Origin: Linepithema humile
Taxonomy: Eukaryota; Arthropoda; Insecta; Hymenoptera; Formicidae
Direction: 5' to 3'
Length of the DNA stretch: 64,000 nucleotides
NCBI RefSeq assembly: GCF_040581485.1
Contig: NC_090131.1
Span: 23,510,532-23,574,531, forward strand
The notes beneath the pieces were generated by a model. That model ran no database searches. It saw only the letters and a list, made by a program, of their open reading frames with translations, and had not been told where the DNA came from. Positions 39,225-51,726 of the stretch are shown here, in pieces. Within the stretch, counting starts at the first letter, position 1, and the number at the start of each line of letters is the position of its first letter. Made by a program: the position numbers and the translations under genes.

Positions 39225-39286
39225 GCACACACACACACACGCGCGCGCACACACACACGCGCACACACACACACACACACACACAG
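39225..39286 (+). repeat. (CA)n microsatellite with CG interruptions
   Basis: About 60 bases of CA dinucleotides, broken by two short GCGC tracts. The alternating purine-pyrimidine run has Z-DNA-forming potential. Confidence 0.9.
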
Positions 39287-41552
39287 AGTTTTCATGATTA
39301 TTAAATTTTGCACTTCATACATCTTGTTAGAATTTCTACATTTTTCCTCTTTTGAGATACGCCTGATTAAGTTTAATTAAGCAAACCAAGCAAATTAATT
39401 ATGTCTGTAGTACTTTATTTATTCTTTAATTAATATGATGAACTAATTATTTTTATTCAAGAGAAAAAAAGAGTAGAGAACGCTTAAAAGTTGGAAATTA
39501 CTTAAGCATTTTGAAAGAAAAAATAGCACATTTTCAATAAATTACACAGCGCAATAATTTTGACGAGCATTTTTTAGAAAAGTTCTTGCAATTTTTTGCA
39601 ATAATCGAAATAACACGAAATAAAAAGCAAGAAACTTTTTTACGCTAATTTTTATTGCAGATTTAAACATGTGCAAATGCTTGAAAATTTTTTTGGAAAT
39701 TCCTGTTTTTATTATAATGCACATTTAAAGTATACAGGAAAGTGTATATGTATCATTATATATTTATATAAAACATTTATATAAAACCGAAGTAATTTAG
39801 AATTTTCGAGGTTTCGAACGAAATAATGCTCCAATTTTATTTGATAGATTTTTTGAAATTTTATTTTTACTAATAATCGAAATCTCATATTTTATCACTA
39901 TTTTACGCGAATATAAAAGAAAGATAAATTGATAATGGTTTGTATACGATTTATGTGATGATATGTAACAGATCTGAGCACTATGTAGTAAAATCAAATC
40001 ATAAACTCCATCGAAAACTGAAAGAACGAGTTGTTTTTTTGTTATCCTTGTATTCTCCCTTGCGGCCTGTATATTACTCGTCGCCGCATTGTGAGGCGTT
40101 GATCGATTTCAGTTTAATACGCTTCCATTCAGCGCGATTCAATATCGTGCGTAGACACGTGATATTGAAATGATATATGTACACCGTAAACGTATAAATA
40201 AATAGATACTTTTCAGCCCATCACAAATCAAGATCTTACATGAAATCCACCAAATATTATCAAAAAACTGTGCAAAGTGTAGAATTATATCTTAGAAATC
40301 TTGCTAAACATCGGATCTAACATAAGCAAGTAGTTGATTGCGCAGCCGATGGTTCCAAAAGCAAAATATTAACTCTATCGATGAGGCTCTTTCTGATTTA
40401 CAAAAGACGTGATTTATTATAGCCCTTCTGGCTTTTCGATTATTATCACTCTTGAATATAATAGCCCTAAGACAACAATGTACGAATGTGTCAGATAAAA
40501 CATCACCATAAGTGTACGCCAGCTCGAATATCAGAAATGAGAAAATCCTCGAATGAGAGGAATAAATTTTTTTTATGGCAAAGAAAAATATTACACAAGA
40601 TATCTGATTTTAATGATATTTCAGAAAGTACTTGGGACATGAAAAAATTATTTTAAATAAACATCTTTCAATCCGAGGCGGACACGTGATAGTAATATTG
40701 ATCTATCGTAGGTAAATATCGGAGATGTTTATAGAATATCTTTAACATCGCAAGCAAATTTTCGGTGAATCTCACGCCGCACGAAAGTGAAAGCACTGAA
40801 AGCTTTCAATCGTGGACTTTAAAGGAGTAAACGTGTAGGACAAGCTTGCTTAGAACGATTACACGAGTGACCGATCGCGGCGGCGAGGAATAGGCCATCA
40901 GCACTCTCTCACATATTCGCCACCCTCCGCCTCCGCCCCTTTCTCTCTTATCACACCGCTACTTTCCTCATCTTGTCTACCCGTGGCATGACTACCCGTT
41001 GTTCTTGGCGTCTCTGCCCCCTTGTCGAGCTAGAATTCTCGCTCCGTTTACTTTGCGCGACAAAGAGGCTGACCTCGACAGTTTGCAACGTGCGCGCATT
41101 ACTACGTCCCACGTTGTCAAGACGTCGTTTTTTATATGGCACTCGACTCTAGGAGGCATAAAATTAAAATAATTTTTCATTTTTAATGCGATCGATGTTC
41201 CCTGTGCTTTCACCGATTGTCTTTTCTTTTTTCTTTTTGTCACGATAATCACGATTCCAATAACACTTTGAAACCAACAAAATAATTTAATAATTGCTTT
41301 TAATTACTTTTTTTAGAACTAATAGAAAAAACGCTCTTCTTTTCATTTTAATCTATTTAGGTATTTATATTTTTCGTGTAGAAAGCCACAGGTACAAACA
41401 CGAAGCTTGTTGTATCGCATATTTACGAAACAAGAATGTTTGAAAAAACTTCGAGCTATAATGAATGAAAGCTATAAAGAAAGAAGACTCGACACAGAAT
41501 ATTTTCTCTCAAGATACGAGACGATAGAACACGTCTTCACCTGTCGCATACG

Positions 41553-41555
<3 letters not shown>

Positions 41556-41594
<39 letters not shown>
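41556..41594 (+). repeat. (GA)n microsatellite
   Basis: About 19 uninterrupted GA dinucleotides, followed by imperfect GAAA/GGAA words. It falls in the open frame 41407-41625, which it makes look coding (Arg-Glu repeats) without other support. Confidence 0.9.
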
Positions 41595-41601
<7 letters not shown>

Positions 41602-42012
41602 GAAAGAGAGATTCAATCACTTTAATCGCCCAATGTTCAATCGCCCAATATTCAATTATCAAACATTAAATTCCCTTTACTTATCTACGCGATAATTTCG
41701 CAAAGAAAAAGATAAAAAAAAAACCGATTCCCCAAAACAAAATGCACAAAATGTCTGGTGAATATCAGGATGGGTATAATGGTAAAAGTAAAGGCCATCC
41801 GTAATTCCGGCGACGTGGGCAGAAATCCCAGAGGAAGTAACACAAGATTGATTGCAGGTGCGAGAAAGGTGCGCGAAACGAGTCGGAACTATGGTCAGCT
41901 GTTTTTGCAATCAAACCAACCGGGGCGTACTCATTTGACGCACGGTCGGTGCTCACTCCTCGGCGTCATGCTGCTCGATTACCTGCGCTTTATTTTCAAG
42001 GGAATAAAACAA

Positions 42013-42654
42013 ACGGTTTGCTCTTCATTTTCAGAATGTTGGATCTTTTTGCGCGATATAATATATTACATTAATGTATCCTATGATATATCTAGCTACT
42101 TTATATTTAAGCTAGCTATTTTATATTTAATATATTCATATATGGTTATTATTTCAATTTTTGTATGTCATTGACCAATTTGTCAAAATATTTAAACGGC
42201 AATAAATTACACAAGTGTTGCTTTACCTCATATTGCAGTGAAAAGGTGACCGAAATAGCTGTATTGAAGATTATGCGCGGATTATGTGCACATATTATTG
42301 CATGTAAATTTTGTAATTCAAACTAGCGCCGCGACTAACACTTATTCTATAAAAGGCTCCATTATTACATGAAACCTGAGCTATTATGTTTAATATTGTG
42401 CATGATAAATTGAGCAAACCGTATATACAAGTATGTTAGATATGCGACATATTAGATTAGAATAATGCATGTTTTGTCATTGCACGCGGCTATTGTACGA
42501 GCCGACAATAATATAATGACATATTAATAGCTGTGGCTAATACCAGTGTTAACCTTTAGTATTCCGATGGGGGATTATAAATGATATTGCGTGGTGAATT
42601 CTCGCAAATGACAGAGAAGGTGCTAATCCTTGAGAAAACAGATCCAACATTCTG
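42013..42654. repeat. Nested inverted-repeat segment, possible degenerate transposable element
   Basis: Two exact inverted pairs are interleaved. ACGGTTTGCTC (42013-42023) matches GAGCAAACCGT (42412-42422), and CAGAATGTTGGATC (42032-42045) matches GATCCAACATTCTG (42641-42654). The word CACAAGTGTTGC also occurs twice directly, near 42212 and 42665. Together these suggest a decayed non-autonomous element with repeated subterminal words. No transposase frame is present. Confidence 0.4.
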
Positions 42655-43090
42655 TGTAATATGCACAAGTGTTGCGTTTACGTTTGTTAATTTGAAATTG
42701 GAACAACTTTATCATTTGACATTTTCCGACATTAATATTCTACGCAAATAATTCTATAAATTCTTAAGAAATTCTTAAGTAAAATAAATATGCACAATTT
42801 CATTTGTGAAATATTTAACTCTTGTTAAATTTATAAGTCTGTCGTTGCGGACAGTAAATAACTCTTAAAGCTTTGATTAAAGAAGCACGAACGAGAAACT
42901 TTAACAAAAATATAATTAAATGTAATGTGGGTAGAAGTCAGAAATATTGTCGAGCACACACATTTGAGAAAGCTTTCGATACTTCGAGAGCAAAGGCAAT
43001 GTTACTTCCGATTAGAACGAAATTGGCGCTTTTCTAGCAAGAAGCTTCCTGCTGCGATTAGACGTGACTGTTTGTTTTGTTTCGCAATGA

Positions 43091-43336
43091 TGAAACATTG
43101 ATTCTGAGATCCTCGATAAGATACATGCGATAGTGCCGGAAACTCACCAGTCGGAAACTAGCGTATCCGATCGGAAACTGTGTAGGTTACGTGATAGCTG
43201 TCCGTTCAATCAAGAGAGATATCCATTTTTCAAGAGGTTACAACATGCTGATTATTATTTGATGCAATTGTTGTATAATGACAATTGCAAATTCAATAAC
43301 AATAGTTTTTTTATTATGCTTTTATTTTTCTGTAAA
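43091..43336 (+). CDS. Candidate exon of an unidentified gene
   Basis: An open frame from just after the TGA at 43088 ends at a strong donor, TGTAAA|GTAAGT, after 43336 in phase 0. A plausible acceptor (pyrimidine-rich tract, then TCTGAG) would start it at about 43111. The peptide includes PETHQSETSVSDRKLCRLRD and HADYYLMQLLYNDNCKFNN and ends in a short hydrophobic run (FFIMLLFFCK). I do not recognise it. The phase fits the acceptor at 44982, so it may be an upstream exon of the small membrane-protein gene that follows, but the intervening exons are unknown. Confidence 0.3.
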
Positions 43337-44981
43337 GTAAGTGGAAAAATTTTAAATTGATTAAATTCTTATTGATTTAACTTCATAATGGTGTCTATAC
43401 ACTATCGATAGCAAAAATAAATACGATATCGATATCGCATAAATTGAATATCCAATTTAATTTCTTATCTTTGCTCTTTCGCTAAATTTTCTGTTTATAA
43501 TAATATGGTTAAGTTTGTAACTCATTCACCATTTAGCGTCTTCCATAAACCGAAGAGAAAAACATCAAAGGATAATTCAAATATATTCACGTAAAATCAT
43601 ACTTTTATAATTTCACACGAATTTTTCATATTTGTTTATATTTGTTGGATATGTCATAATGAGATAAAAAGCAGCAATAATAGCCGTATTTTTTCAGTAC
43701 AGCCAAATTTGGTAAGTCGAGCAATTGTATTTCGAAAGCGTCTAAATTGCGAATAATTTCTGAGAGTGGTGACTTCGATAATAAAACTGCTAAAATTCTA
43801 CAAATACAAAGAAATGAAGATTCATACAGGAGCAAATTAAAGGTTATTCTATCCGCTGCAATTTGTTCGTAATGTTCTTTCCAATATGTCGTTTTATTAT
43901 TAAACAAACTTTAATAACTTTTAATAACTGTATCGATAAAATCTCTTCCAAAAGATACAAGCATATTAAGGTTCAACTCCTAACTAAAATAATTTATCGT
44001 AGATCAAATTTAATTAATTTTCTGTTTAACACACTTGTTAGAAAGTTTCTGTGTTGAAACCTAATATAATCGATGTTACTTCTTAGTCTGTTGCCGTACT
44101 TTATAACTTTGACGGCAAATTTTCGGTTAAAATGTTTTGTTTTACTTTTAATGAAGGCAGATATGTTCTGTCACAAAAATATAAATTTGTAATAGATAAA
44201 AAAATATTAAAATATTTTATTTTTGATATTTTATTTTCTATAAAAATGGAACGTTTCGACGTAAAAAAATGGACGGTAACGGTTGAAAATATTAATCTGA
44301 ACTTTTAATTAATAATATTAAAACGATATACATTTAGCATTTTACTTTAATTATTCGCTTCTCGTATTATTCATAAGAAGGATATCCGGTATATGTGACG
44401 CAAGTCTCGTTGGATACACCAGTAAATTCATTCATATGAAAAGCAGAAAAAATGGTAAAGCTTGTCAATGCGAAAAAAATTTTTTATAGCTTGCGGGTAG
44501 CATTTCGTCGTGGAGCGAAAATGCGTTGACGGATTCAAAAGTTGCAACGACAGCTGAGCAATCGATAGAAAGGTTGTCGAGGAACTTTAAATAGAATTCC
44601 TACGACAGAACGCCGCCGTGTCGCGATTTCTACGTGGTGACAGCGCACTTTGCGCGTACAATAAGAGGGCCTTTAAGCTTTCGGATTCAATGACGCTCAG
44701 AGTGTTTCTCACAATTGTGAGGATAAAAAAAATTACGAAGTCCGTTTGCCGAGAACTTGTTCTTCCGTAATAAAAACTAAACAAACTTAACTCGCCTTCT
44801 GTTTTTATAATCACATTATTAAAAGAGATTTAGTAGCAAAAAGAACTTCCTCATAAAGAATAAAGTACGATTCATAAAGTATCCCAGATTTAATAGCTAT
44901 TCTTTCAATAATATCGGAGATTTTAAAGCGAGAGTAAATTTTTGTTAATTTATGTTAATATCAGAAACGTACATTGTACAG

Positions 44982-45393
44982 ATTACAGCGAGCGAATATT
45001 GGAAAGACGCGTATCGTAATCAGTGGTTGTTAGCGTTACAAGGAATTGTATTAATAATCGTAATTCTTACTATGGGAGCATGGATTGAACACGAGTGTAA
45101 AGTTGTCGTGGATGACAATCCTGTGGCAACGTGGCGCTTAGCTATCAAGCGATTGCAAGAAACCATCATTGATGTAGGAACAAAATTACGGTATTACGTC
45201 AAATTACAATTATTATAAAGTAGAATCAAAATTTACATTTAATTAAAACAGTATTTAGAAATTTAATTTTTAATAATTGTACAACACATTAATGTTAAAT
45301 TATTGCAGACCATGTTATGATGTCGAAACGGATACTCCGCAAAAGAGAAGAGCGAGCGTCTTGAGGCGAAGACGCATTTTTGTAAATGGATGA
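44982..45393 (+). CDS. Last two exons of a small unidentified membrane protein
   Basis: Exon 44982-45190 (acceptor TGTACAG, phase 0) joins exon 45309-45393 through a 118-bp AT-rich intron in phase 2, ending in TGA at 45391. An alternative start is the Met at 44952. The protein has a polar start (SEYWKDAYRNQW), one hydrophobic segment (LALQGIVLIIVILTMGAW), a helix-like stretch (TWRLAIKRLQETIIDVGTKL) and a very basic tail (KRRASVLRRRRIF). The basic run after the membrane span suggests a cytoplasmic C-terminus. A poly(A) signal follows at once. I do not recognise the family; 5' exons may lie at 43091-44770. Confidence 0.5.
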
Positions 45394-48300
45394 CCTAATA
45401 TGCTTGTAAGATAAAGTAAAAATAAATATTTTATCCTTGCTTGTCATACTTTTATAATATCCTACTGCAAAATATCAAAAAGAATAATAAAAATAAAAAA
45501 AGTATTACAAATACTTTACTTGCAAATAAAAGAAGGTATTTAAGTTCTATAAAAATTTTTTTTATTTTTATTATATATATAATACGAATAATTTAAATAA
45601 ATTAAAATTTTAATGAAACAAATTGCTATTTTCTTGAACTTTCTGCTTTGTCGTCTTCATGATTAACATCCTTACAGAAATAATTATCGTAATAATAAAG
45701 TAACATTATAAGAAATATAAATCAACGAGCACGTTGCGCCTGCACAGTGATCCATCATACCATTTAAAATCCTATAATCCAATAAATAAATAAAATATTT
45801 TTTATAAAAATTATTTTTCAAATATATATAAAAAATGCAAAATTGTTATTACTGTCAAATATTAAAAAATTACTTCTAATGGATTTTTCCATAATAACAA
45901 GCGTGTAATAAAATAACATTAATATTAGTTTAACAGACTCCTTTCTAGTTACGGACTTTAAATTGCATTTTACATATTTTTCCTCAAACTTCTTAGTCAA
46001 TTAGAAAATTTATATTATCTATTTGAATAAAAACAAATTTATTCAGCTGTCTGTTTGTATTATATCTCAAATTATAAATTCCTGGAATATACAATTAGGA
46101 AATACTATGCCAATTAGAAAACCTCAAGAAGTGATGCGATGTGTTTCAATTTGCGATAGTTGATATTTGTGCAATTTTAATTAAAAATGAAGAGAAAACC
46201 CACTAATTATAAATTATGATTATGCTGATTATAAAAGGCCGCAAAACACACCAATTACAAAAGATAATTAATAATTAATGTATTCGACGGAGAATAGAAA
46301 TTTTTAAACTTACTTTTCGGTGACATATCTGGGTTAATGCACGCAAATATATTCGAAAATATAGTAAAGCATTACCATTCCAGCGCACATTTTGATAATA
46401 TCGTCACCCATGCTTTCTGTCTCGTGGAGTATATAATTCCATTTACTCGATGTTACAAATTGCTTAACAAATTACAAAGTTTTTTAATTTTATCTGCAAC
46501 GCCAAGATATGCTCAGTTAGAATTTGGAATATTCTTTGTTTTTCGTCTCACAATTTTTCTATGCATGTATACCTGCATTAAAGTCCAAATATTTTTAAAC
46601 CATTGTAACTAAATCAATGCCCCACTAAATAAAAATAAGTCAACAGTCCGTTAAATTAAATTAACATCTTTAAATAAAATGTAAAAATACTTCTTCGATT
46701 TTTTCTACGAGATAAATTTATTGACCAAAAATAACCCGACAAAAGCGATTTATATATATCTTATACATAAAATATGGCAATATACGACTGAAATGTTAAC
46801 AGAGATTAGTGGTTTAATATTACTTTTAACGTGATATGCGAGACGTACAGTGCAGCTAATGTGAGTGACATTTATTTCCATTTACGAGTCATTTATTTAT
46901 TACTGAAAATTATTTCTGTTAACTGTAAAACCGTGTAAAAAAAAGAACAACATTGAATATGGCGCACCGAATTGTATGCAGCGCTTATACAACAGGACGG
47001 ATGCAAAATGTGTTACTAAAAGTTGCAGCTTTGTACTTTATACTGCATGTATTGACGTCTTAGCCGCTAAAATTACATCCAGCGTTTCTCTACCAGCATT
47101 CATAATAGAAGAGAAAAATTTACGACTTAAAAAAAAATTATGTTGTGGAATTAACATTTCTATTAATTTGTAACATTACTTGGAAAAGTATCCAAACACA
47201 AAAATTTTTAAATCACAAAAATTAGCTATATATTTTTATTATTTATAAAATTTATTACAAAGATATCTATTCATTTCTCATAATAAATTTTAGCTGTTAA
47301 GTAAAATACAGTAAAATTTGTCAAAAGCATATTTTCCATATTATTCGAGATAAAGCGGCTGTAGTCCTTCAGAGAGTGTGCATAAAGAGCGAGTATTAAA
47401 ACATGGAAATTGCTATGTAACTCCGAAATTTGTCATTAAATTTAATGTAACAATTTCGAAATTGTGTGCATATTACTATGCAGCTGGTAATAATTTAAAT
47501 TTAGTCTTTCTTTTAATACACTTTACAATTTAAAAACTCCATAAGCTAAAACACGAATATTCTTAGCTTAAAAGAGGTCTGTAAATTTTTATTGTTGTTG
47601 CTTTTCCGCGATAGTCATCTGATTAGTCATCTCGATGCGCGCTGTGCGTTATTTCATGTTGTTGAGCAGTTGTTATCGCGAAAGTTATATATTTCAACAG
47701 CTCATTTGACAGCTCTTGTCACATTTGACAGTTCTTGGTTAATGAGAAGATTTCTATAGTATAAGAGTAGTGTAGTTTTTTTTTTGTGAGATGTCTAGGA
47801 CACTCTATTTTCGCCGTTCGTGTAAAATCTCAAATTATCGCCGTTCAAGAGACAATTAATCAATAATTTTTGTAACAATTCGTGAATCAATACAAAATAC
47901 AATAGTTAAAGATTAATAAAAAACGTGTTTAACTCATATTTCTGATTTTTCTTTAAAAAAAACCTGCAGTGTGACTGTCAAACGGAATATTTATACTTTA
48001 TACAAGCTTTTATGTACGTGATGAAAATATATGCAGTAAGCGTTAATTTTTCGCTGTCAATTTATAGCATTTTGAAACCCCAACGTGCGCGCATTTTCAT
48101 GAATGAACGCGCGTAAGCTGCTACGCTATTACGCTACTACGATCAGCTGATCAACTGGCCAGCAGTAATAGAGTGAGAGTCATGTGGCTACCTCATCGGT
48201 CGGCTTCGCCGTTGATCAGAATCGCTCGCAATGAAACATCAATATAAATCTTAATATTTTCGCACAAAAAAATTGCAGCATATTAAAATAAATTTTATTT

Positions 48301-49191
48301 AAAAACTCTAATTTCTGATGAGTCCAGAATTGTTTATCTTGAATAACTGATTTGCGTGATATATCATTGATTAATTAAAAAGACAATTAATTTCAAATAA
48401 TAAATTGAATAAAATTATTTTTCTGTAAAGCATAAAGAACGCGTATAACAGTCGTTGTCGCGTTGTTGTTGAATTTACAGATTCAAACGGCGTATGTATA
48501 TGTATATGAATTTACCAGAAACATTTTTCAAACGGCATTTATTGTACAATATAAGTATATACGCCTTGCAGCTACAACGAGAGTTTTTAGACGGTATATG
48601 TATGCGCTTTCTATACTGAGAGATTTAATAAAGATTGCAATATTTCCAGGCGTATAATTACATTCAAAGGAAAAAGTATATAATTCGAGAATTAAAATGT
48701 ATAAAAAGTCCGATGGTAAAAAAGATATTACTATATTTTTATATTACTGCTTTTTCATAAAATATCTATTTCTCGACTTTGTTATGAGAATCGAATATAA
48801 AAAAATTGCATGTTTCAAATTTAAATTTTGTGTTGCATATTCTTGCACTATCTAGAATATTCAAAAAGTCTTGTATTAAATTCAAATTTATATTGATCAT
48901 AGTCAATCACGTTTCTATGCACATATTCACGACCGTACGATATCGAAAACGTCTGCAGAAAACATCAGTGGGATTGACGGGCCTTCAATCAGTCTAACCT
49001 TCTACTACTGCGGACTTTTGAGGTTTGCGAGCAAACACCAGCAGTGACATGTCGAGATACACCCAAATCGCGATGCAAAAAAACATGATACATTGCTCGT
49101 TGCATCATCAAAGAAATATTTAAACACACATTGCTATATCGAGGTTAAATCCTGATTCAACTTTGTCAAGGTGTCATTTTAAATATAAGTA
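45394..49191. other. Non-coding interval with a GC-rich promoter-like patch
   Basis: AT-rich DNA without supportable exons; the open frames at 46337-46612, 46976-47173 and 48463-48657 have no recognisable content. A GC-rich patch at about 48070-48240 contains the 12-bp palindrome GATCAGCTGATC (48141-48152) with an E-box-like CAGCTG core. It is the best promoter candidate for the long frame starting at 49192. Confidence 0.4.
45421..45426 (+). terminator. Poly(A) signal of the small membrane-protein gene
   Basis: AATAAA lies 28 bases after the stop codon at 45391-45393, a short 3' UTR consistent with a real gene end. Confidence 0.5.
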
Positions 49192-51726
49192 ATGTCGAAA
49201 GATGCAAACACTCTTGATGATAACGACAATCAGGAGGACATTCGGCGCCTTGAAAATTACGAGCAGCGCAGCAAGATCAATCATTTTGAGACTCTGAAGA
49301 ACGAAGACATATTAAGATACATCAAGAACATTGAACAGAATTGTCGCCTCGAGGTGAGTAGCGGCGACGAGGATTATGCCGACACAAAAAGATCTAGCAA
49401 CTGCAGTGTAAGGTGTTCAGGTACACGATTTCGATCATCGAAGAAAGGAAAATCTAGAGTGACGTCGGTAAGAAATAAAAACGTGACTTCCGCGGAAAAA
49501 AAGATAAAACGGTCCTCCGGTCGTAAAAAGAATGCTTCCAATTATTGCTGCTCGTCACGTAAATCTCGCTTCTGCAGCAATCCTGAGCTTACAATTCAAG
49601 AAAATCCTAGAAAAGATGTTGACACGTCCGCTACATTTACCTATCAATATCCAAAATCGTCAAGCAAACGAGATTTCTACAAGTATCGCGAATTTCCACC
49701 AAGATTCTACGGCTGGTATTCCAAACGAGATCGCAAAACGTGGCCGACGGTTACCGAAACGACCAGTCTTGAGATCGTGAAAGACAGATCTCAACGTGCC
49801 ACTCTTGATTCCGGAATTAACGGATCGAGAACCATCGAGAGCAAGCCTGTGAAAGCTCGTACGTTTAAATCACTGCGCAGAAGAAACTTGGATAACTTGA
49901 TTAATACCTATCCAGATATCGCACTTAAAACAAAGGAAAAAGATCTCTATTATCGTGTCCACGAACGGAAAGAAGATCCGCGGATGAAAGAATTAAAGGA
50001 GAAAAGTGATATCAGCAGCTTTTTAAATCAACCGCTTTATCCTGGCCAGGAAGGAGTTGATAAATTATCAGCGCGCTCCTATCAGACTTTGTTAAATAGC
50101 AGAGAATACAAAGGACTTATCTCCGCGTACCGCTATTCCACAAGTAGAGCCAGACAGCCGACTTCGTGGAGTCTGAGTTCACGATCCAACAGGTTGACGG
50201 CGAGGCGGCCGAATGCAAACTCGTTGTCGCGAGGGCAAATTTCACAAAGGGATGATGAAACGATGGGTCCTCCGCTAAAAGCATCCAGCCCCGTTATGAG
50301 AGCCCCGCCGGTCGATGAGAGTTACCAGCGGCCGCGAGAATCGAGATACAAGAACAACACTAATCAACGGCGACGAGAGCCGGCGAGTGTTTTAGGGGAA
50401 CGAGAGTCGTCGTGTTGTCGCAGGCTCTTAACGGGATCCGAGAAGCTGTGCCAAGTGATACGCACTCGCGAAGGTAAGCAACTGCTCGGCTGTTGTTGCG
50501 AGGACGCCGAGCAGAACGAGACGGCGGACTGCGCGACGTATTGTCGTTGTCCGGAAAACGTGAACGATTCCCCTTGTGATTGCTGGATGCGCTGCGAGAG
50601 CGCATATCGACCTCGCGGAACGAGTAAACGGACGGACTACGCCGAAGGGGAAGCGGCACTTCGCGAAACGCTCTCCAAATCGCCGGGAAATAATATTAAA
50701 GATGAATCAGACTTCAATCTATCGGCTGAAGAAAATGTGCAGCTTAAAACCTCACGTGACTATCTTGCATTCGACAATTCTGACGTTTCCGACGATATCA
50801 GGACAAAAGACTATGGCGATAAGATCGAATTGGAAGATTTAGAGCCCCAGGTATCATTTCCGGATGATTGGACGTATCAAAGGCGCCGTTTAAACGAGCT
50901 CGCGCGGGAGTGTAAGAAATCGAGCAACGATTTAAAGAGAGAGACGCGGAGGGAGTTGCGGAAAAAGATTACCGGGGGATATCCTTCGGGCAAGGGATCG
51001 TCTATCGAGATAAAAACTGGCAAACTCGTGCCGAGGGATTTCACGAGGTACGACGTCGCAGAATCAACGTGTGAATGCAGAGAGCCCTTTCACGATTCTC
51101 CAGCGGCCTGCCTAACCGGTTCTTGTAGTTGCATTGGAAGTAACAATCGCGCGGAAAATAATGACAGCGATTCATCGGAAAGGGTAGCCTGTTGCTGTTC
51201 GTCAGCTCCTTTTTGCAACGACGAAGATCCGGTAAAGAAGCTCGAGACTTTCTGCGAGAGAGTAAAAGCGGTAAACCAGGACGCGTTCAAAACGTCGAGA
51301 TCCACCTGTTGTAACGCGGCGAGGATCAACGCGCGACAATATTCTCACGGCGACAACAACGAACGAGATCCATCCGAGATCAGCGCTCAGATGAGAGGCG
51401 TACAAGCCGCAGGATCTATTAAAAAAGAATGGTTGGCGGATTCCACTCGTCTGAGAATCGGAAAGCCGAAGCACATTCGTGACAGAACGAATCTCGAGAA
51501 GATTCTCATTTATCCGCCGCGTGGGGACAACAGCCCGCCCTTGACGCTCTACAAAAAATCGTCGAATATAAACTGTCGCGTGAAGGGAGACGGCAACGCG
51601 GGATTTCGTTATAGCGTGACATACGTGCAAAAATTCGCGAGTCCGACGTGGATGCCCAGCCTCGCGCCGGAAATCCCATCGCGGGAAACAGACGTGGAAT
51701 GCGACTGTTCCGCTGATTACGGCTGA
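49192..51726 (+). CDS. Uncharacterised 844-residue basic protein with cysteine clusters, single exon
   Basis: One uninterrupted frame of 844 residues, by far the longest here with no intron, starting MSKDANTLDDNDNQEDIRRL. There is no signal peptide or membrane segment. It is rich in Arg, Lys, Ser and Asp, with long stretches that look disordered. Cysteines cluster at about residues 118-130 (NYCCSSRKSRFC), 408-470 (including GCCCED and CRCPENVNDSPCDCWMRC), 627-675 (CEC, CSC, CCC) and at the C-terminus (VECDCSADYG). Spacings are irregular, so I cannot assign a zinc finger or EGF fold. Opposite-strand frames at 50360-50659, 51090-51329 and 51202-51837 are shadows. I recognise no homologue; it may be a lineage-restricted gene, and upstream coding exons cannot be excluded. 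Confidence 0.7.
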   Translation: MSKDANTLDDNDNQEDIRRLENYEQRSKINHFETLKNEDILRYIKNIEQNCRLEVSSGDEDYADTKRSSNCSVRCSGTRFRSSKKGKSRVTSVRNKNVTSAEKKIKRSSGRKKNASNYCCSSRKSRFCSNPELTIQENPRKDVDTSATFTYQYPKSSSKRDFYKYREFPPRFYGWYSKRDRKTWPTVTETTSLEIVKDRSQRATLDSGINGSRTIESKPVKARTFKSLRRRNLDNLINTYPDIALKTKEKDLYYRVHERKEDPRMKELKEKSDISSFLNQPLYPGQEGVDKLSARSYQTLLNSREYKGLISAYRYSTSRARQPTSWSLSSRSNRLTARRPNANSLSRGQISQRDDETMGPPLKASSPVMRAPPVDESYQRPRESRYKNNTNQRRREPASVLGERESSCCRRLLTGSEKLCQVIRTREGKQLLGCCCEDAEQNETADCATYCRCPENVNDSPCDCWMRCESAYRPRGTSKRTDYAEGEAALRETLSKSPGNNIKDESDFNLSAEENVQLKTSRDYLAFDNSDVSDDIRTKDYGDKIELEDLEPQVSFPDDWTYQRRRLNELARECKKSSNDLKRETRRELRKKITGGYPSGKGSSIEIKTGKLVPRDFTRYDVAESTCECREPFHDSPAACLTGSCSCIGSNNRAENNDSDSSERVACCCSSAPFCNDEDPVKKLETFCERVKAVNQDAFKTSRSTCCNAARINARQYSHGDNNERDPSEISAQMRGVQAAGSIKKEWLADSTRLRIGKPKHIRDRTNLEKILIYPPRGDNSPPLTLYKKSSNINCRVKGDGNAGFRYSVTYVQKFASPTWMPSLAPEIPSRETDVECDCSADYG

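Larger units (their letters stand above)
36934..43090. other. Non-coding interval upstream of tachykinin
   Basis: No exon with recognisable protein. The interval must include the untranslated 5' part and promoter of tachykinin, which I could not place. It contains an inverted repeat near 37490, a heptamer array, CA and GA microsatellites and a set of nested inverted repeats around 42013-42654, each listed separately. A GC-rich patch at about 40860-41150 and another at 41760-41990 carry unconvincing frames on both strands. Confidence 0.5.

Noticed and set aside
38990..39322. Minus-strand frame with alternating Cys-Val and Ala-Arg
   Set aside because: Translation of the CA/CG microsatellite.
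41407..41625. Arg-Glu-rich frame
   Set aside because: Created by the GA microsatellite.
43626..43907. Minus-strand frame with SEIIRNLDAFEIQLLDLP, vaguely like an insect gustatory receptor fragment
   Set aside because: Too short and too weak a likeness; no membrane-domain exons or the receptor family's C-terminal motif nearby.
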